A stretch of DNA of 64,000 nucleotides, from positions 1 through 64,000 of the forward strand of contig CACHTQ010000002.1 of NCBI GenBank assembly GCA_902582845.1. Reading direction: 5' to 3'. This stretch comes from an uncultured Pelagibacteraceae bacterium (lineage in GTDB: Bacteria; Pseudomonadota; Alphaproteobacteria; Pelagibacterales; Pelagibacteraceae). Below the pieces are notes generated by a model. The model did not search any database and was not told the DNA's origin. It saw only the letters and a list, made by a program, of their open reading frames with translations. Made by a program: the position numbers and the translations under genes. Shown piece after piece: positions 1-9,399 of the stretch (position 1 is the first letter of the stretch; every line of letters starts with the position of its first letter).

Positions 1-756
1 TTAATACAACATCGTTTAGCTGAAAAAGATTTTGTGAATAAATTAAATATCAGAACCACAAGATATGTTGGCATAGAAAAAAAATCAGATTTAGAAACCC
101 TTGATGATTTTTTGCCAGGAATTTTAAAAACATCAACTATGGGTTACGATGGAAAAGGTCAATATCCTATTAAATCACTAAGTGAGTTAAATGGATTAAA
201 TATAGATTTTTCAAAAGAATATATTCTTGAAAAACTAGTTAAATTAAAAAAAGAAATCTCGGTTATAGTCACAAGATTTGGTAATAACAGATACGAAATT
301 TATGAGGCAATTGAAAATATTCATGAAAACCAAATTTTAAAGAAATCTAAAATCCCTGCTGATATTAGCAATAAACTTGTTGATCAATCTAGAGAGTGGA
401 GTAAACAAATTTCTGAGGAATTAAAATACATTGGTACACTTTGTGTAGAATTTTTTATTGATAGAAATGATAATCTATATGTGAATGAAATTGCACCCAG
501 AGTTCATAATTCTGGCCATTTAACTATTAATGCTTTTAATATCAGTCAGTTTGAAAATCATATAAGAGCAGTTTGTTCTTTAGAGCAAGTCCCCTTAAAG
601 AAATTACATAATGCAGAAATGATAAATATTATAGGTAATCAAATTACCCCATATAGACAAAATATAAATTTAAAAGATAACGAATTTTTTTTCGATTATC
701 AAAAAAAAGAAATTAAAGATAAAAGAAAAATGGGTCATTTAACAAAAATTTTATAA
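1..756 (+). CDS. purK: 5-(carboxyamino)imidazole ribonucleotide synthase, 5'-truncated by window edge
   Basis: Frame is open to base 1 (LIQHRLAEKDFVNKLNIRTT...); ATP-grasp motifs GYDGKGQYPI, EFFIDRNDNLYVNEIAPRVHNSGHLTINA typical of PurK. Confidence 0.93.
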   Translation, partial: LIQHRLAEKDFVNKLNIRTTRYVGIEKKSDLETLDDFLPGILKTSTMGYDGKGQYPIKSLSELNGLNIDFSKEYILEKLVKLKKEISVIVTRFGNNRYEIYEAIENIHENQILKKSKIPADISNKLVDQSREWSKQISEELKYIGTLCVEFFIDRNDNLYVNEIAPRVHNSGHLTINAFNISQFENHIRAVCSLEQVPLKKLHNAEMINIIGNQITPYRQNINLKDNEFFFDYQKKEIKDKRKMGHLTKIL

Positions 757-1223
757 TGCTTAAAACTATTGAGGGAAACTTTGAAAATTCAGATGTTAAT
801 GAACTTTTAAAAAAACATTTTATAGAACTAAGGGCGGCTTCTCCTGAGGGAAGTGCACATGTTTTGGATATCGAAGGTTTAAAAGTGCCATCTATTAAGT
901 TTTGGAGCTTGTGGGATAATGATAAATTAATAGGTTGTGGTGCTCTTAAAATTTTAGAAAAAGATCATGGTGAATTCAAATCAATAAGATTACACGATGA
1001 TTTTAGGAATAAAGGGAATGGAATAAAACTTATTGATCATTTGTTTGATGAAGCTAAAAAATTGAATATTAAACGAATTAGTATAGAAACTGGAGCAGGA
1101 ATATTCTTTAAACCAGCAAGAAAATTATTTGATTTATGTGGATTTAAGCCCTGTAAACCGTTTGCACATTATAAAGAGGATAAAAATTCTATTTATTTGT
1201 CAAAGTTAATAAACAACACTTAA
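756..1223 (+). CDS. GNAT family N-acetyltransferase
   Basis: TAATG coupling with purK; GNAT-like pattern (LIGCGALKIL..SIRLHDDFRNKGNGIKLIDHL..ISIETGAGIFFKPARKLFDLCGF). Confidence 0.85.
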   Translation: MLKTIEGNFENSDVNELLKKHFIELRAASPEGSAHVLDIEGLKVPSIKFWSLWDNDKLIGCGALKILEKDHGEFKSIRLHDDFRNKGNGIKLIDHLFDEAKKLNIKRISIETGAGIFFKPARKLFDLCGFKPCKPFAHYKEDKNSIYLSKLINNT

Positions 1224-1239
1224 AAATTAAATTTTAAGT
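1218..1239. repeat. AT-rich inverted repeat ACTTAAAA-ATTAAA-TTTTAAGT
   Basis: 8-bp arms, 6-nt loop read directly, at the 3' end of the GNAT gene. Confidence 0.6.
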
Positions 1240-1289
1240 ATTAATCTATTTTGTTGACAAAACTAATTAAATTATAAAGAAAGTCATTA

Positions 1290-1307
1290 TTACTTAAATT
1301 TAAGTAA
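1290..1307. repeat. 18-bp perfect palindrome TTACTTAAATTTAAGTAA upstream of cspA
   Basis: Read directly; core ACTTAAA/TTTAAGT matches the repeat at 1218-1239. Confidence 0.7.
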
Positions 1308-1340
1308 TTAATTAACAAATAAAAAAGTAAGAAGAAAAAT

Positions 1341-1547
1341 ATGAGTCTACAAGGAAAAGTAAAGTGGTTCAATCCAACCAAAGGTTTTGGTTTTATTGAA
1401 AGAGATGATAAAGAAAAAGATGTGTTTGTACATGTTTCAGCTGTAAGAGATGCTGGTATGAACGGTTTAGATGAGGGTCAAGCTTTGACTTTCGATGTTG
1501 AAGATGGTCCAAAAGGTCCTTCAGCAGTTAACTTAAAAACTGCATAA
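1341..1547 (+). CDS. cspA: cold-shock protein (CspA family)
   Basis: 68 aa; [29 protein letters not shown] = RNP1/RNP2 cold-shock domain. Confidence 0.96.
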   Translation: MSLQGKVKWFNPTKGFGFIERDDKEKDVFVHVSAVRDAGMNGLDEGQALTFDVEDGPKGPSAVNLKTA

Positions 1548-1562
1548 TTTTCATTACATAGA

Positions 1563-1616
1563 TTATTGGCTATAAGATTTACAATTTGAAAATATTTGTA
1601 TATTTGTAGCCAATAA
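1563..1616 (+). ncRNA. long hairpin in cspA 3' region (candidate 3'UTR structure)
   Basis: TTATTGGCTA...TAGCCAATAA (10-bp perfect outer stem); inner arms TAAGATTTACAA / TTGTATATTTG continue pairing imperfectly. No clear downstream T-run. Confidence 0.45.
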
Positions 1617-1647
1617 GAAAATTTAAAATCAATAAAATAAAAATAGA

Positions 1648-2394
1648 ATGATTGGAATTTTAGGTGGCATGGGCACACAAGCTGGCCTAGACTTTTGTAA
1701 TAAACTTGCGATTCTTTATAGAGGAAAGATTGATCAGGAATATCCATTATTTCTCCTTTTCAACAAATCAAATATTCCTGGAAGACCAGAGTCAATAGGT
1801 GTTCAAACTAAGAATTTATCAAATCGGAAAAAAAATAAAAAAATTGAAAAAAAATACTCATTGGTATTAAAAAGTCTGTTACATGGATGTAATATACTTA
1901 AAAAAAGTAAATGTAAGTTTATTGTTATTCCGTGTAATACAGCACACTATTGGTATGATGATTTAAGAAAAAGAATAAAATTACCAATTATAAACATGCC
2001 CAAAGAGGTATTTATTCACACGAAAAAAACATGTAAGAAAAATTCATCAATTGGACTATTAGCAACTGAGGGTACTTTAAACACTGGTGTTTACAATAAG
2101 TTTTTTGATAAAAATTATAATCTTATTTTTCCAAATATATCTTTACAAAAAAATTCCGTAAATAAAGCAATAAAATTTGTAAAAATGGGAAATGTAAAAG
2201 CTGCTAGTAAAATTATAAAACCAGCCATAAATTATTTAATCAAAAAAAAATGTAAAAAAATAATTTTAGGTTGTACTGAATTACCAATTGCTATATTCGC
2301 ATTTAAATCATTCAAAAAAGTAAAAACTTCAAAAATTTTTTTAGATCCAAATTTGATATTAGCCAATGCGGCGATGAAAAAATACCGTAAATAA
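1648..2394 (+). CDS. aspartate/glutamate racemase family protein
   Basis: MIGILGGMGTQAGLDFCNKL, IPCNTAHYWYDDL, ILGCTELPI: two-Cys Asp/Glu racemase signatures. Confidence 0.92.
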   Translation: MIGILGGMGTQAGLDFCNKLAILYRGKIDQEYPLFLLFNKSNIPGRPESIGVQTKNLSNRKKNKKIEKKYSLVLKSLLHGCNILKKSKCKFIVIPCNTAHYWYDDLRKRIKLPIINMPKEVFIHTKKTCKKNSSIGLLATEGTLNTGVYNKFFDKNYNLIFPNISLQKNSVNKAIKFVKMGNVKAASKIIKPAINYLIKKKCKKIILGCTELPIAIFAFKSFKKVKTSKIFLDPNLILANAAMKKYRK

Positions 2395-2810
2395 TGAAAT
2401 CTAAAGATAAGCCATATATTTTATATGTAGCAGAAAAGATATATTTAGAAGTTTCAGAAATTAAAAAAAAAAATAATGGTTTCTCTAATATTGATGCAAT
2501 AGACGGTTTTATTGGATCAGATACTTACAAAGAAGTAAGTAGCGGTAAATTTCATGACAATTGGTTTGAAGAATTAAAGAAAAAAAAAGAAAAAATTCCT
2601 GAAGAGACAATGAGGTTACTAAAAATACAAAGAGAAATGATGATTAAACAATTAATCCAGTACCCAGAACTTTATTATACTAAAAGTCATTTTCCTTTAG
2701 AAATTTCTCAACGTGCGTTTGATCACTTGTGGAGAATGTGTGAAAGTTATGAGTTATGGTGTAAAGAAACAAACCAAAAAAAATTAATTCTTTTAAATCT
2801 TACTGATTAA
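2394..2810 (+). CDS. uncharacterised protein
   Basis: 138 aa ORF start-coupled (TAATG) to the racemase; no recognised domain. Confidence 0.65.
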   Translation: MKSKDKPYILYVAEKIYLEVSEIKKKNNGFSNIDAIDGFIGSDTYKEVSSGKFHDNWFEELKKKKEKIPEETMRLLKIQREMMIKQLIQYPELYYTKSHFPLEISQRAFDHLWRMCESYELWCKETNQKKLILLNLTD

Positions 2811-3198
2811 TTTTTTGTTGCTTTAGCTTTTTATGTGTTAATTCAACTCTGTTTTCAACTAAAAGTTTAAAATCTTTAATTATTTTTGGCTCGTTATTTT
2901 GATCAACTAATTTTTGGTGAACTGTCTTTACTCTTTTTTTAATTAAATTTTTAAAATCTTCATTTATTTGATTTTCTTTATTATTTTTTGATACTTCCTC
3001 TGTAATATAGCCAAGGGAGCTTTTGCCTGTTTTTTTTTTAAATTCATTATCAAATACTAATTGAGCAGTAGCTTTAGCTAAATTTCCTGATGTAGCTACT
3101 GTAACTGCAGGACCTAACACAGCTGGTAGGGGAACGAAACCCGTCAAAAATAAAAATGACGTAAAAAATAAACTAAGTTTTAAAAATCTTATAATCAC
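2800..3198 (-). CDS. uncharacterised exported protein with duplicated DFK..RV..HxKL motif
   Basis: N-terminal signal-like segment MIIRFLKLSLFFTSFLFLTG; two copies of DFKxLxxxRVxxxHxKL. Confidence 0.65.
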   Translation of the reverse strand: MIIRFLKLSLFFTSFLFLTGFVPLPAVLGPAVTVATSGNLAKATAQLVFDNEFKKKTGKSSLGYITEEVSKNNKENQINEDFKNLIKKRVKTVHQKLVDQNNEPKIIKDFKLLVENRVELTHKKLKQQKINQ

Positions 3199-3311
3199 AA
3201 TCTAAAGTTATTTGATTTGGTTAGAGGCTACAATTATTAAATTGTCCAAAATAAGCTTTAATACTAATAGAATATTGTGGTAATTCATCATATTTTACTA
3301 CAATTTTTAAC

Positions 3312-4160
3312 ATGATCAAAATTTTTCCTTTTATTTTTATCATTCTTTGGTCATCTGCATTTATAACAACCAAACCAATCATTGATAATAGCGATCCGTT
3401 TACTGCTTTGGCTTTTCGATTTTTTTTTGTAGCAGTTGGATTCTTGTTATTTTCAATTTATTCTAAATATTCAATTATAATAAAAAGAAAAAACTTAATT
3501 GAATCAGTCCTAAGTGGTGTTCTTTTCCATGGTTTATATCTAGGAGGAGTTTTTTACTCAATTTCTATTGGTATGCCTACAAGTATTGCTGCATTAATTG
3601 TAACTCTTCAACCAATCTTAACAAATATTCTTAGTGGACCAATCTTAAATGAAAAGGTTACTTTGAAACAATGGATTGGTGTTTTACTTGGATTTTTTGG
3701 TACAACACTAGTTTTAGGATTAGATCTAGGATCGAAGATTCCATTGCTGGGGCTAGTTGCTACAATAATAGCGTTAATTTCAATAACAGCATCAACAATT
3801 TGGCAAAAAAAATTAAGTTATAATTTGCCTTTGTCCGTAAGTAATTTTTATCAAGCTGTAGGAGGCTGTTTTTTTCATATCCTCGTAGTCATATTTTTTG
3901 CAAAACCATATATAGCATTCACAAAAACATTTTTTCTAGCAATGGGTCACCAAATACTTCTTGTGTCTTTTGGCGCTTTTACAATTTTAATGTTTTTAAT
4001 AAAAAAAAATTCCGCAAGTAAGACAGTCTCAATTTTTTTTCTTATCCCTGCAACATCTGCTTTGATGGCTTGGTTTTTTTTAGGGGAAACCTTAACAGTA
4101 ATTGATCTCTTAGGTTTTTTAATAACGTCAATAGGAGTTTATATAGCTACTAGAGATTAA
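3312..4160 (+). CDS. EamA / DMT-superfamily transporter
   Basis: About 10 hydrophobic segments; WSSAFITTKPIIDNSDPFTALAFRFF and ALMAWFFLGETLT motifs. Confidence 0.9.
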   Translation: MIKIFPFIFIILWSSAFITTKPIIDNSDPFTALAFRFFFVAVGFLLFSIYSKYSIIIKRKNLIESVLSGVLFHGLYLGGVFYSISIGMPTSIAALIVTLQPILTNILSGPILNEKVTLKQWIGVLLGFFGTTLVLGLDLGSKIPLLGLVATIIALISITASTIWQKKLSYNLPLSVSNFYQAVGGCFFHILVVIFFAKPYIAFTKTFFLAMGHQILLVSFGAFTILMFLIKKNSASKTVSIFFLIPATSALMAWFFLGETLTVIDLLGFLITSIGVYIATRD

Positions 4161-4166
4161 TCTAAG

Positions 4167-4754
4167 CTATTTATTTTCGTATCCAAACTCTAATGATGCA
4201 TCAGTAATAGAATGGTATAAAGACTCCCCGAAACTCCTTAATGTGAATAACCTTACTTTGAATGGCTTGTCATTAACCAAGTCTACTGTAAAAGCAATAT
4301 TATTATAAAGAGAATTTATTGAATTATTTTTTTTTAAAATATCAAAATTAAATGGTGAACCTTTTTTTAAAACTTCTAATACATAATTTCCCTCTATTTC
4401 AATTACAGCTCTTGAATGAGATAAATCAGTAACTGCAAAATCAGTTTCTTTAAATGTTAAAGAAATGTTTTTAATTAAATCTTTTTTTGAGGATACTAAC
4501 AGCCAATTTTTTGGGCCATTCCATAAGATTCTTGTATTTTCATTGAAATCCACATTCAATGAAGAGTCTTTTAGTTTTAAACCGTCAATATCAATACTTT
4601 CAATTTGAATATTAGAATTTTTGAACTGTACTATTTGAACAATTAATAAATTTTTTTTTTCTGAAATTTTTAATAAGTCATCGCCTTTTTTGTCATCAAA
4701 GTCTCCAAATTGTCCTTGATGATGAACATTAGCTAGCGCAGAAATTAAACTCAT
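4167..4754 (-). CDS. soxG: sarcosine oxidase gamma subunit / N-methylglutamate dehydrogenase small subunit
   Basis: Last gene of B-D-A-G operon; GPKNWLLVSS..VTDLSHSRAVIEIEG..VLKKGSPFN typical of SoxG. Confidence 0.88.
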   Translation of the reverse strand: MSLISALANVHHQGQFGDFDDKKGDDLLKISEKKNLLIVQIVQFKNSNIQIESIDIDGLKLKDSSLNVDFNENTRILWNGPKNWLLVSSKKDLIKNISLTFKETDFAVTDLSHSRAVIEIEGNYVLEVLKKGSPFNFDILKKNNSINSLYNNIAFTVDLVNDKPFKVRLFTLRSFGESLYHSITDASLEFGYENK

Positions 4755-7747
4755 GATCTTACTCGCTCACCTTTCGGGTCAACATAATGTGAAGACACTA
4801 TCTCAACTGGAATTACTTTATTTTTAAGAGGTGACATTACGAATAGCTTTTCTCCAATCATATTCTTACCATCTTTTAAAATTGCCAAAGAAAATGGATT
4901 ATCGTGTTCAACACTCCAACATGAAGCTGAAATATAACCTAATTTTGGATTTGGAAGTGGTGCATTTGAATCTTTAACTAAATGAGATCCCTCCGGAATA
5001 CTTGTTTTTTTATCTAATGGGACAACACCAACAATTTTTTGTCTATCTTCAGCTACAAAAGCTTTTCTTGATAAAGATCTTTTTCCAATAAAATCTTTCT
5101 TATTGCTAAGAAGTCCCTCAAGAGAATTGTCATAAGGAATAGTTCTTCCATCAAGCTCTGAACCTGCGACATGTCCCATCTCAATTCTTAATGTTGAAAG
5201 TGCTTCTGTTCCATATGGTTGAATTCCAAACTCTTCACCAACTTCTATTATTTTTTCCCACATAAAATATCCATAATCTGACTCAACATTTACTTCGTAT
5301 GCAAGTTCACCAGAGAATGAAATTCTAAAAATTTTAGCTTTTACTCCTAACAAATCACCTTCCATATAACCCATAAAAGGAAGTCCCTCATTCGTCACAT
5401 CAGTATTTGGAAAAAGTTTTTTTAATACTTCTCTTGATTTTGGTCCAGCAATCGCAGCTCCTGCCCACTGTTCAGTCGTTGAAACTACATTAACATTTAG
5501 CTCTGGCCAAACTAGTTGTAGATAATATTCTAAATGTGATAAAACATTGGCAGCTTGAGCAGTTGTTGTAGTCATATGGTAATGATTTTCTGATATTCTT
5601 GTTGTTGTTCCATCATCCATAACAATTCCATCTTCTCTCAACATCACACCATATCGTGCTTTGCCAACTGGTAATTTTAACCATGCATTTGTGTAAACTC
5701 TATTTAGAAACTCTGCTGCATCTGGTCCTTTAATATCTATTTTACCTAAAGTGGTAACGTCACAAACACCAACATTAGTTCTTACATTTTTAGCCTCTCT
5801 TTTTGATGCCTCAAATAAATTTTCATCACCACGTTTGTAATACCTTGGTCTTAACCATACACCCGCATCAACAAAGACTGCGTTATTTTTTTCATGCCAT
5901 GAATGCATTGGAGATTTTCTTGTTGGTTTTGAATGTTTTCCTACTTCCCTTCCAACGATTGCTCCAATAGAAACTGGTGAATAAGGCGGTCTAAAAGTTG
6001 TATGTCCAACTGCTGGAACAACTTTATTCTCAATTTTCGATACTAATTGTAAACCGTTAAGATTACTTGTTTTGCCTTGGTCAGTAGCCATACCAAGTGT
6101 AGTGTATCTTTTTACATGTTCAATAGACCTATACCCTTCTTTAAGAGCTATCTCTATGTCAGAAACTGCAACATCATTTTGGAAATCTAAAAATCTTTTG
6201 TAGTTTTTTCCCTTTGGTAAGGGTACACACCAAAATTTATCATGTACTGTAGATTTCTTTTCAACAACATTAGGAAAAGAAACCTTGTTCTCATTATTTG
6301 TTATTTTTTTTGATAAAAGGTTTCCTTTTTCAAATGAGTCTTTTAATGTCTCCTCTAAAGTGTAAATTCCATTTGCAGCCCCTAAGGTTTTTTCATTTTG
6401 TTTAGATATACCAGGGACGAATGCATCAATTTCCTCATTAAATTTTGTTTTATTTCCTGATTGTGATGCCAAATGAATTGTAGGAGTCCAAAAACCAGAA
6501 ACACAAATGCAATCACATTTTATATTTTCAACTGATCCAAGTTCTTCTTTATCATCTGAAATTTTAGCTATGTCAGCTGATTTTACCTTTTTATATCCTT
6601 GAGCAGCTACAACTACATATGAATTTTTAATATTGATATTCATATTTTTTGCCTCTTCAATTATCTCCGATTGGGGCTCTTTTCTTGTATCTAAAATTAT
6701 TGGTTCAATACCATTTTTTTTGAACTCAATAGCTGTTTCATAACCACTATCATTGTTTGTAAATACAAGCGGTTTTTTTCCAACTAATACCCCATACACT
6801 TTCATGTATTCTTTCGCAGCTGAAGACAACATTACACCTGGGGTATCATTATTGCCAAATACTATAGGTCTTTCAATTGACCCAGATGAAATTAATACCT
6901 CTTTTGCTCTAATATACCAAAGTCTCTGCTTTGGATGAAATTTTTTTGTTTTTGGTAAATGGTCACTAATTCTTTCTGACATTACCAACATGTTATGATC
7001 ATAGTAACCAAAAACTTGAGATCTGTTTTTTACAGTAACATTAGGCATTTCTTTAAGTTCTGAAACAATGCTATCTGCCCACTCTTTACCTGATTGATTC
7101 CCTATATTGACATCACTTGTTAATAGAGTTCCTCCAAATCGTGATTTGTCTTCTGCAAGAATTACTTTAGCACCATTTTTTGCAGCTGAGTAAGCGCTTG
7201 CTAACCCCGAAGGACCTGAGCCTGTTATTAGTACATCACAATATTCATATTTATGCTCATATCTCTCTTTGTCATGTTTTATAGATGCTGTGCCCAAACC
7301 AGCAGCTCTTCTTATAAATGGTTCATAAATTTTATACCAAAAACTTTTTGGCCACATAAAAGTCTTGTAATAAAAACCAGCAGGAAGGAATATCTTTAAA
7401 AAATTATTTATAGCTCCAACATCAAAATTCACACTCGGCCAACAATTAACACTTTTTGCTTCTAGACCTTCAAAAAGTTCTTGTTCAGTAGCTTTTATAT
7501 TCGGTTCTGTTTCACCGTTTCTGTATAATTGAACTATTGCATACGGTTCATCAACACCAGCTCCAAAAAAACCTCTAGGTCTATGATATTTGAAACTTCT
7601 TCCAATTAAATGAACTCCATTGGCAATTAATGCAGAAGCAAGAGTATCTCCCTCATAACCAAAATAATTTTTACCGTTAAATCTAAAAGAAATTTTTTTA
7701 TCTCTATTTATTAATCCACCACTTTCTAATCTAAAACTTTGTGTCAT
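4751..7747 (-). CDS. soxA: sarcosine oxidase alpha subunit / N-methylglutamate dehydrogenase large subunit
   Basis: 998 aa: N-terminal SoxA 2Fe-2S-like region (GRSFKYHRPRGFFGAG), NAD-binding GSGPSGLASAYSAAKNG, C-terminal GcvT-like aminomethyltransferase domain. Confidence 0.93.
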   Translation of the reverse strand: MTQSFRLESGGLINRDKKISFRFNGKNYFGYEGDTLASALIANGVHLIGRSFKYHRPRGFFGAGVDEPYAIVQLYRNGETEPNIKATEQELFEGLEAKSVNCWPSVNFDVGAINNFLKIFLPAGFYYKTFMWPKSFWYKIYEPFIRRAAGLGTASIKHDKERYEHKYEYCDVLITGSGPSGLASAYSAAKNGAKVILAEDKSRFGGTLLTSDVNIGNQSGKEWADSIVSELKEMPNVTVKNRSQVFGYYDHNMLVMSERISDHLPKTKKFHPKQRLWYIRAKEVLISSGSIERPIVFGNNDTPGVMLSSAAKEYMKVYGVLVGKKPLVFTNNDSGYETAIEFKKNGIEPIILDTRKEPQSEIIEEAKNMNINIKNSYVVVAAQGYKKVKSADIAKISDDKEELGSVENIKCDCICVSGFWTPTIHLASQSGNKTKFNEEIDAFVPGISKQNEKTLGAANGIYTLEETLKDSFEKGNLLSKKITNNENKVSFPNVVEKKSTVHDKFWCVPLPKGKNYKRFLDFQNDVAVSDIEIALKEGYRSIEHVKRYTTLGMATDQGKTSNLNGLQLVSKIENKVVPAVGHTTFRPPYSPVSIGAIVGREVGKHSKPTRKSPMHSWHEKNNAVFVDAGVWLRPRYYKRGDENLFEASKREAKNVRTNVGVCDVTTLGKIDIKGPDAAEFLNRVYTNAWLKLPVGKARYGVMLREDGIVMDDGTTTRISENHYHMTTTTAQAANVLSHLEYYLQLVWPELNVNVVSTTEQWAGAAIAGPKSREVLKKLFPNTDVTNEGLPFMGYMEGDLLGVKAKIFRISFSGELAYEVNVESDYGYFMWEKIIEVGEEFGIQPYGTEALSTLRIEMGHVAGSELDGRTIPYDNSLEGLLSNKKDFIGKRSLSRKAFVAEDRQKIVGVVPLDKKTSIPEGSHLVKDSNAPLPNPKLGYISASCWSVEHDNPFSLAILKDGKNMIGEKLFVMSPLKNKVIPVEIVSSHYVDPKGERVRS

Positions 7748-8016
7748 TATGAAATTTCTTCGTTAGCTTTGAGTGTTTTAAAAATTTCGTGAGTAGCTGT
7801 ATCTCTTTGAACTTTTATCCATTGTCTGCAACCTGATAAATGTTGCCATAACTCCCAATGCTTTCCCCTTAAGCTTTTCCTATTATAAACAAAATTATCC
7901 CAATCTTGATCAGATATTTCTTTTCCTAATTCTGGCCGTTTGATAGTCGCATCGCCTCCATATGAAAATTCGTTCTGTGATCTCATTCCACAGTGTGGAC
8001 ATTTAATATGGAGCAT
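7747..8016 (-). CDS. soxD: sarcosine oxidase delta subunit
   Basis: 89 aa with IKCPHCGMRSQNEFSYGGDA; typical SoxD between SoxB and SoxA. Confidence 0.93.
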   Translation of the reverse strand: MLHIKCPHCGMRSQNEFSYGGDATIKRPELGKEISDQDWDNFVYNRKSLRGKHWELWQHLSGCRQWIKVQRDTATHEIFKTLKANEEIS

Positions 8017-9273
8017 TTATGAAATCCAGGTTTTGGTACCAAGTCCCTTTTCATCAAGTAAGTGACCAGTATTAAATCTATTTAAACTATAGCCTGCATT
8101 TAATTCATGAACTCTATCTTGTGCAATTGTGTGTGCAAATGTCCAGCCAGATGCAGGTGTTGCTTTAAATCCACCATAGCACCATCCACAATTTAAATAC
8201 AAACCTTCAATATGAGTTTTGTCTATTATTGGTGAGCCGTCCATAGACATATCCATTATTCCACCCCAAGTTCTAAGCATTTTCAATTTACTTAGGAAAG
8301 GCATCATTGCAATTCCTTCGGTTAGAACATGTTGAAGAGTTGGAAGATTACCTCTTTGTGCATAACTATTGTAGCCATCAAGATCACCACCCATAACCAT
8401 TTCACCTTTGTCAGACTGGCTTATATAAAAATGTCCAGCACCAAAAGTAACTACTTTATCTAAAACTGGTTTTACTGGCTCAGATACACATGCTTGTAGT
8501 AAATGAGTCTCAATTGGTAATGTCATATTTAGTTTTTCAGCTAAAATATTTGTACTACCTGCAACACATAATCCAATTTTTTTTGCTTTAATGTCTCCAC
8601 GAGAAGTTCTCACTCCATTAATTTTTCCTGCAGACACATCAAATCCAATTACTTCACAATTTTGAATTATGTCTACACCCATATCGTCTGCCTGACGTGC
8701 ATAACCCCAAGCTACAGCGTCGTGTCTAGCTGTTCCCGCGCTAGGTTGCATTAATCCCCCAAAGATTGGAAATCGTACATTCTCAGAAAAATCAGCCATA
8801 GGAATAATTTCTCTTACTTCTTCCCTATTTAAGAGAACTGCATCGATACCGTTTAATCTCATTGAATTTCCTCTTCGAGCATAACTATTCATTTGTGCAT
8901 CTGAGTGAGCAAGATTTATTATTCCTCTTGGAGAAAACATCACATTGTAATTCAAATCTTGACTCATTCTTCTCCAAAGATCCATTCCAAATTCACTGAA
9001 TAGTGCATTGTCATCGTGCATATAATTTGATCTAATTATTGTAGTGTTTCGACCAACATTACCTCCACCAATCCAACCTTTTTCGATTATAGCAACATTG
9101 GTAATATTGTGTTCTTTAGCTAGATAATATGCTGTTGCTAAACCATGTCCTCCGCCACCAATGATAACAACATCATACTCTTTCTTAGGAGTTGGGTCTT
9201 TCCAAGCTAAGTCCCAATTTTCGTGATTTGTAAGGGCATTTTTAACAAGACTAAAAACTGAATATTTTTGCAT
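8017..9273 (-). CDS. soxB: sarcosine oxidase beta subunit
   Basis: KEYDVVIIGGGGHGLATAYYLAKEH; MDMSMDGSPIIDKT; LYLNCGWCYGGFKATPASGW. Confidence 0.94.
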   Translation of the reverse strand: MQKYSVFSLVKNALTNHENWDLAWKDPTPKKEYDVVIIGGGGHGLATAYYLAKEHNITNVAIIEKGWIGGGNVGRNTTIIRSNYMHDDNALFSEFGMDLWRRMSQDLNYNVMFSPRGIINLAHSDAQMNSYARRGNSMRLNGIDAVLLNREEVREIIPMADFSENVRFPIFGGLMQPSAGTARHDAVAWGYARQADDMGVDIIQNCEVIGFDVSAGKINGVRTSRGDIKAKKIGLCVAGSTNILAEKLNMTLPIETHLLQACVSEPVKPVLDKVVTFGAGHFYISQSDKGEMVMGGDLDGYNSYAQRGNLPTLQHVLTEGIAMMPFLSKLKMLRTWGGIMDMSMDGSPIIDKTHIEGLYLNCGWCYGGFKATPASGWTFAHTIAQDRVHELNAGYSLNRFNTGHLLDEKGLGTKTWIS

Positions 9274-9399
9274 GAATAAATTTTATAATAATGAGTATAA
9301 ATAGTTCATATTTTTTTTATATATAATTTTTAGATATTTCCAAAGGCTTTAAAAAGAGATACTAATCGACCAGTTTTTTATTATTTTTTATAAAATTCA

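Noticed and set aside
1478-1747. 89-aa minus-strand ORF across cspA 3' end and the racemase start
   Set aside because: Antisense to two well-supported genes; no recognisable protein features; likely chance frame.
6753-6938. 61-aa plus-strand ORF inside soxA
   Set aside because: Fully embedded antisense to a confident CDS, no homology features.
9274-9399. Possible THF or glycine riboswitch upstream of fhs/soxB
   Set aside because: No match by eye to conserved cores of either class; very AT-rich; only a short 23S-like stretch was seen and reported separately with low interest.
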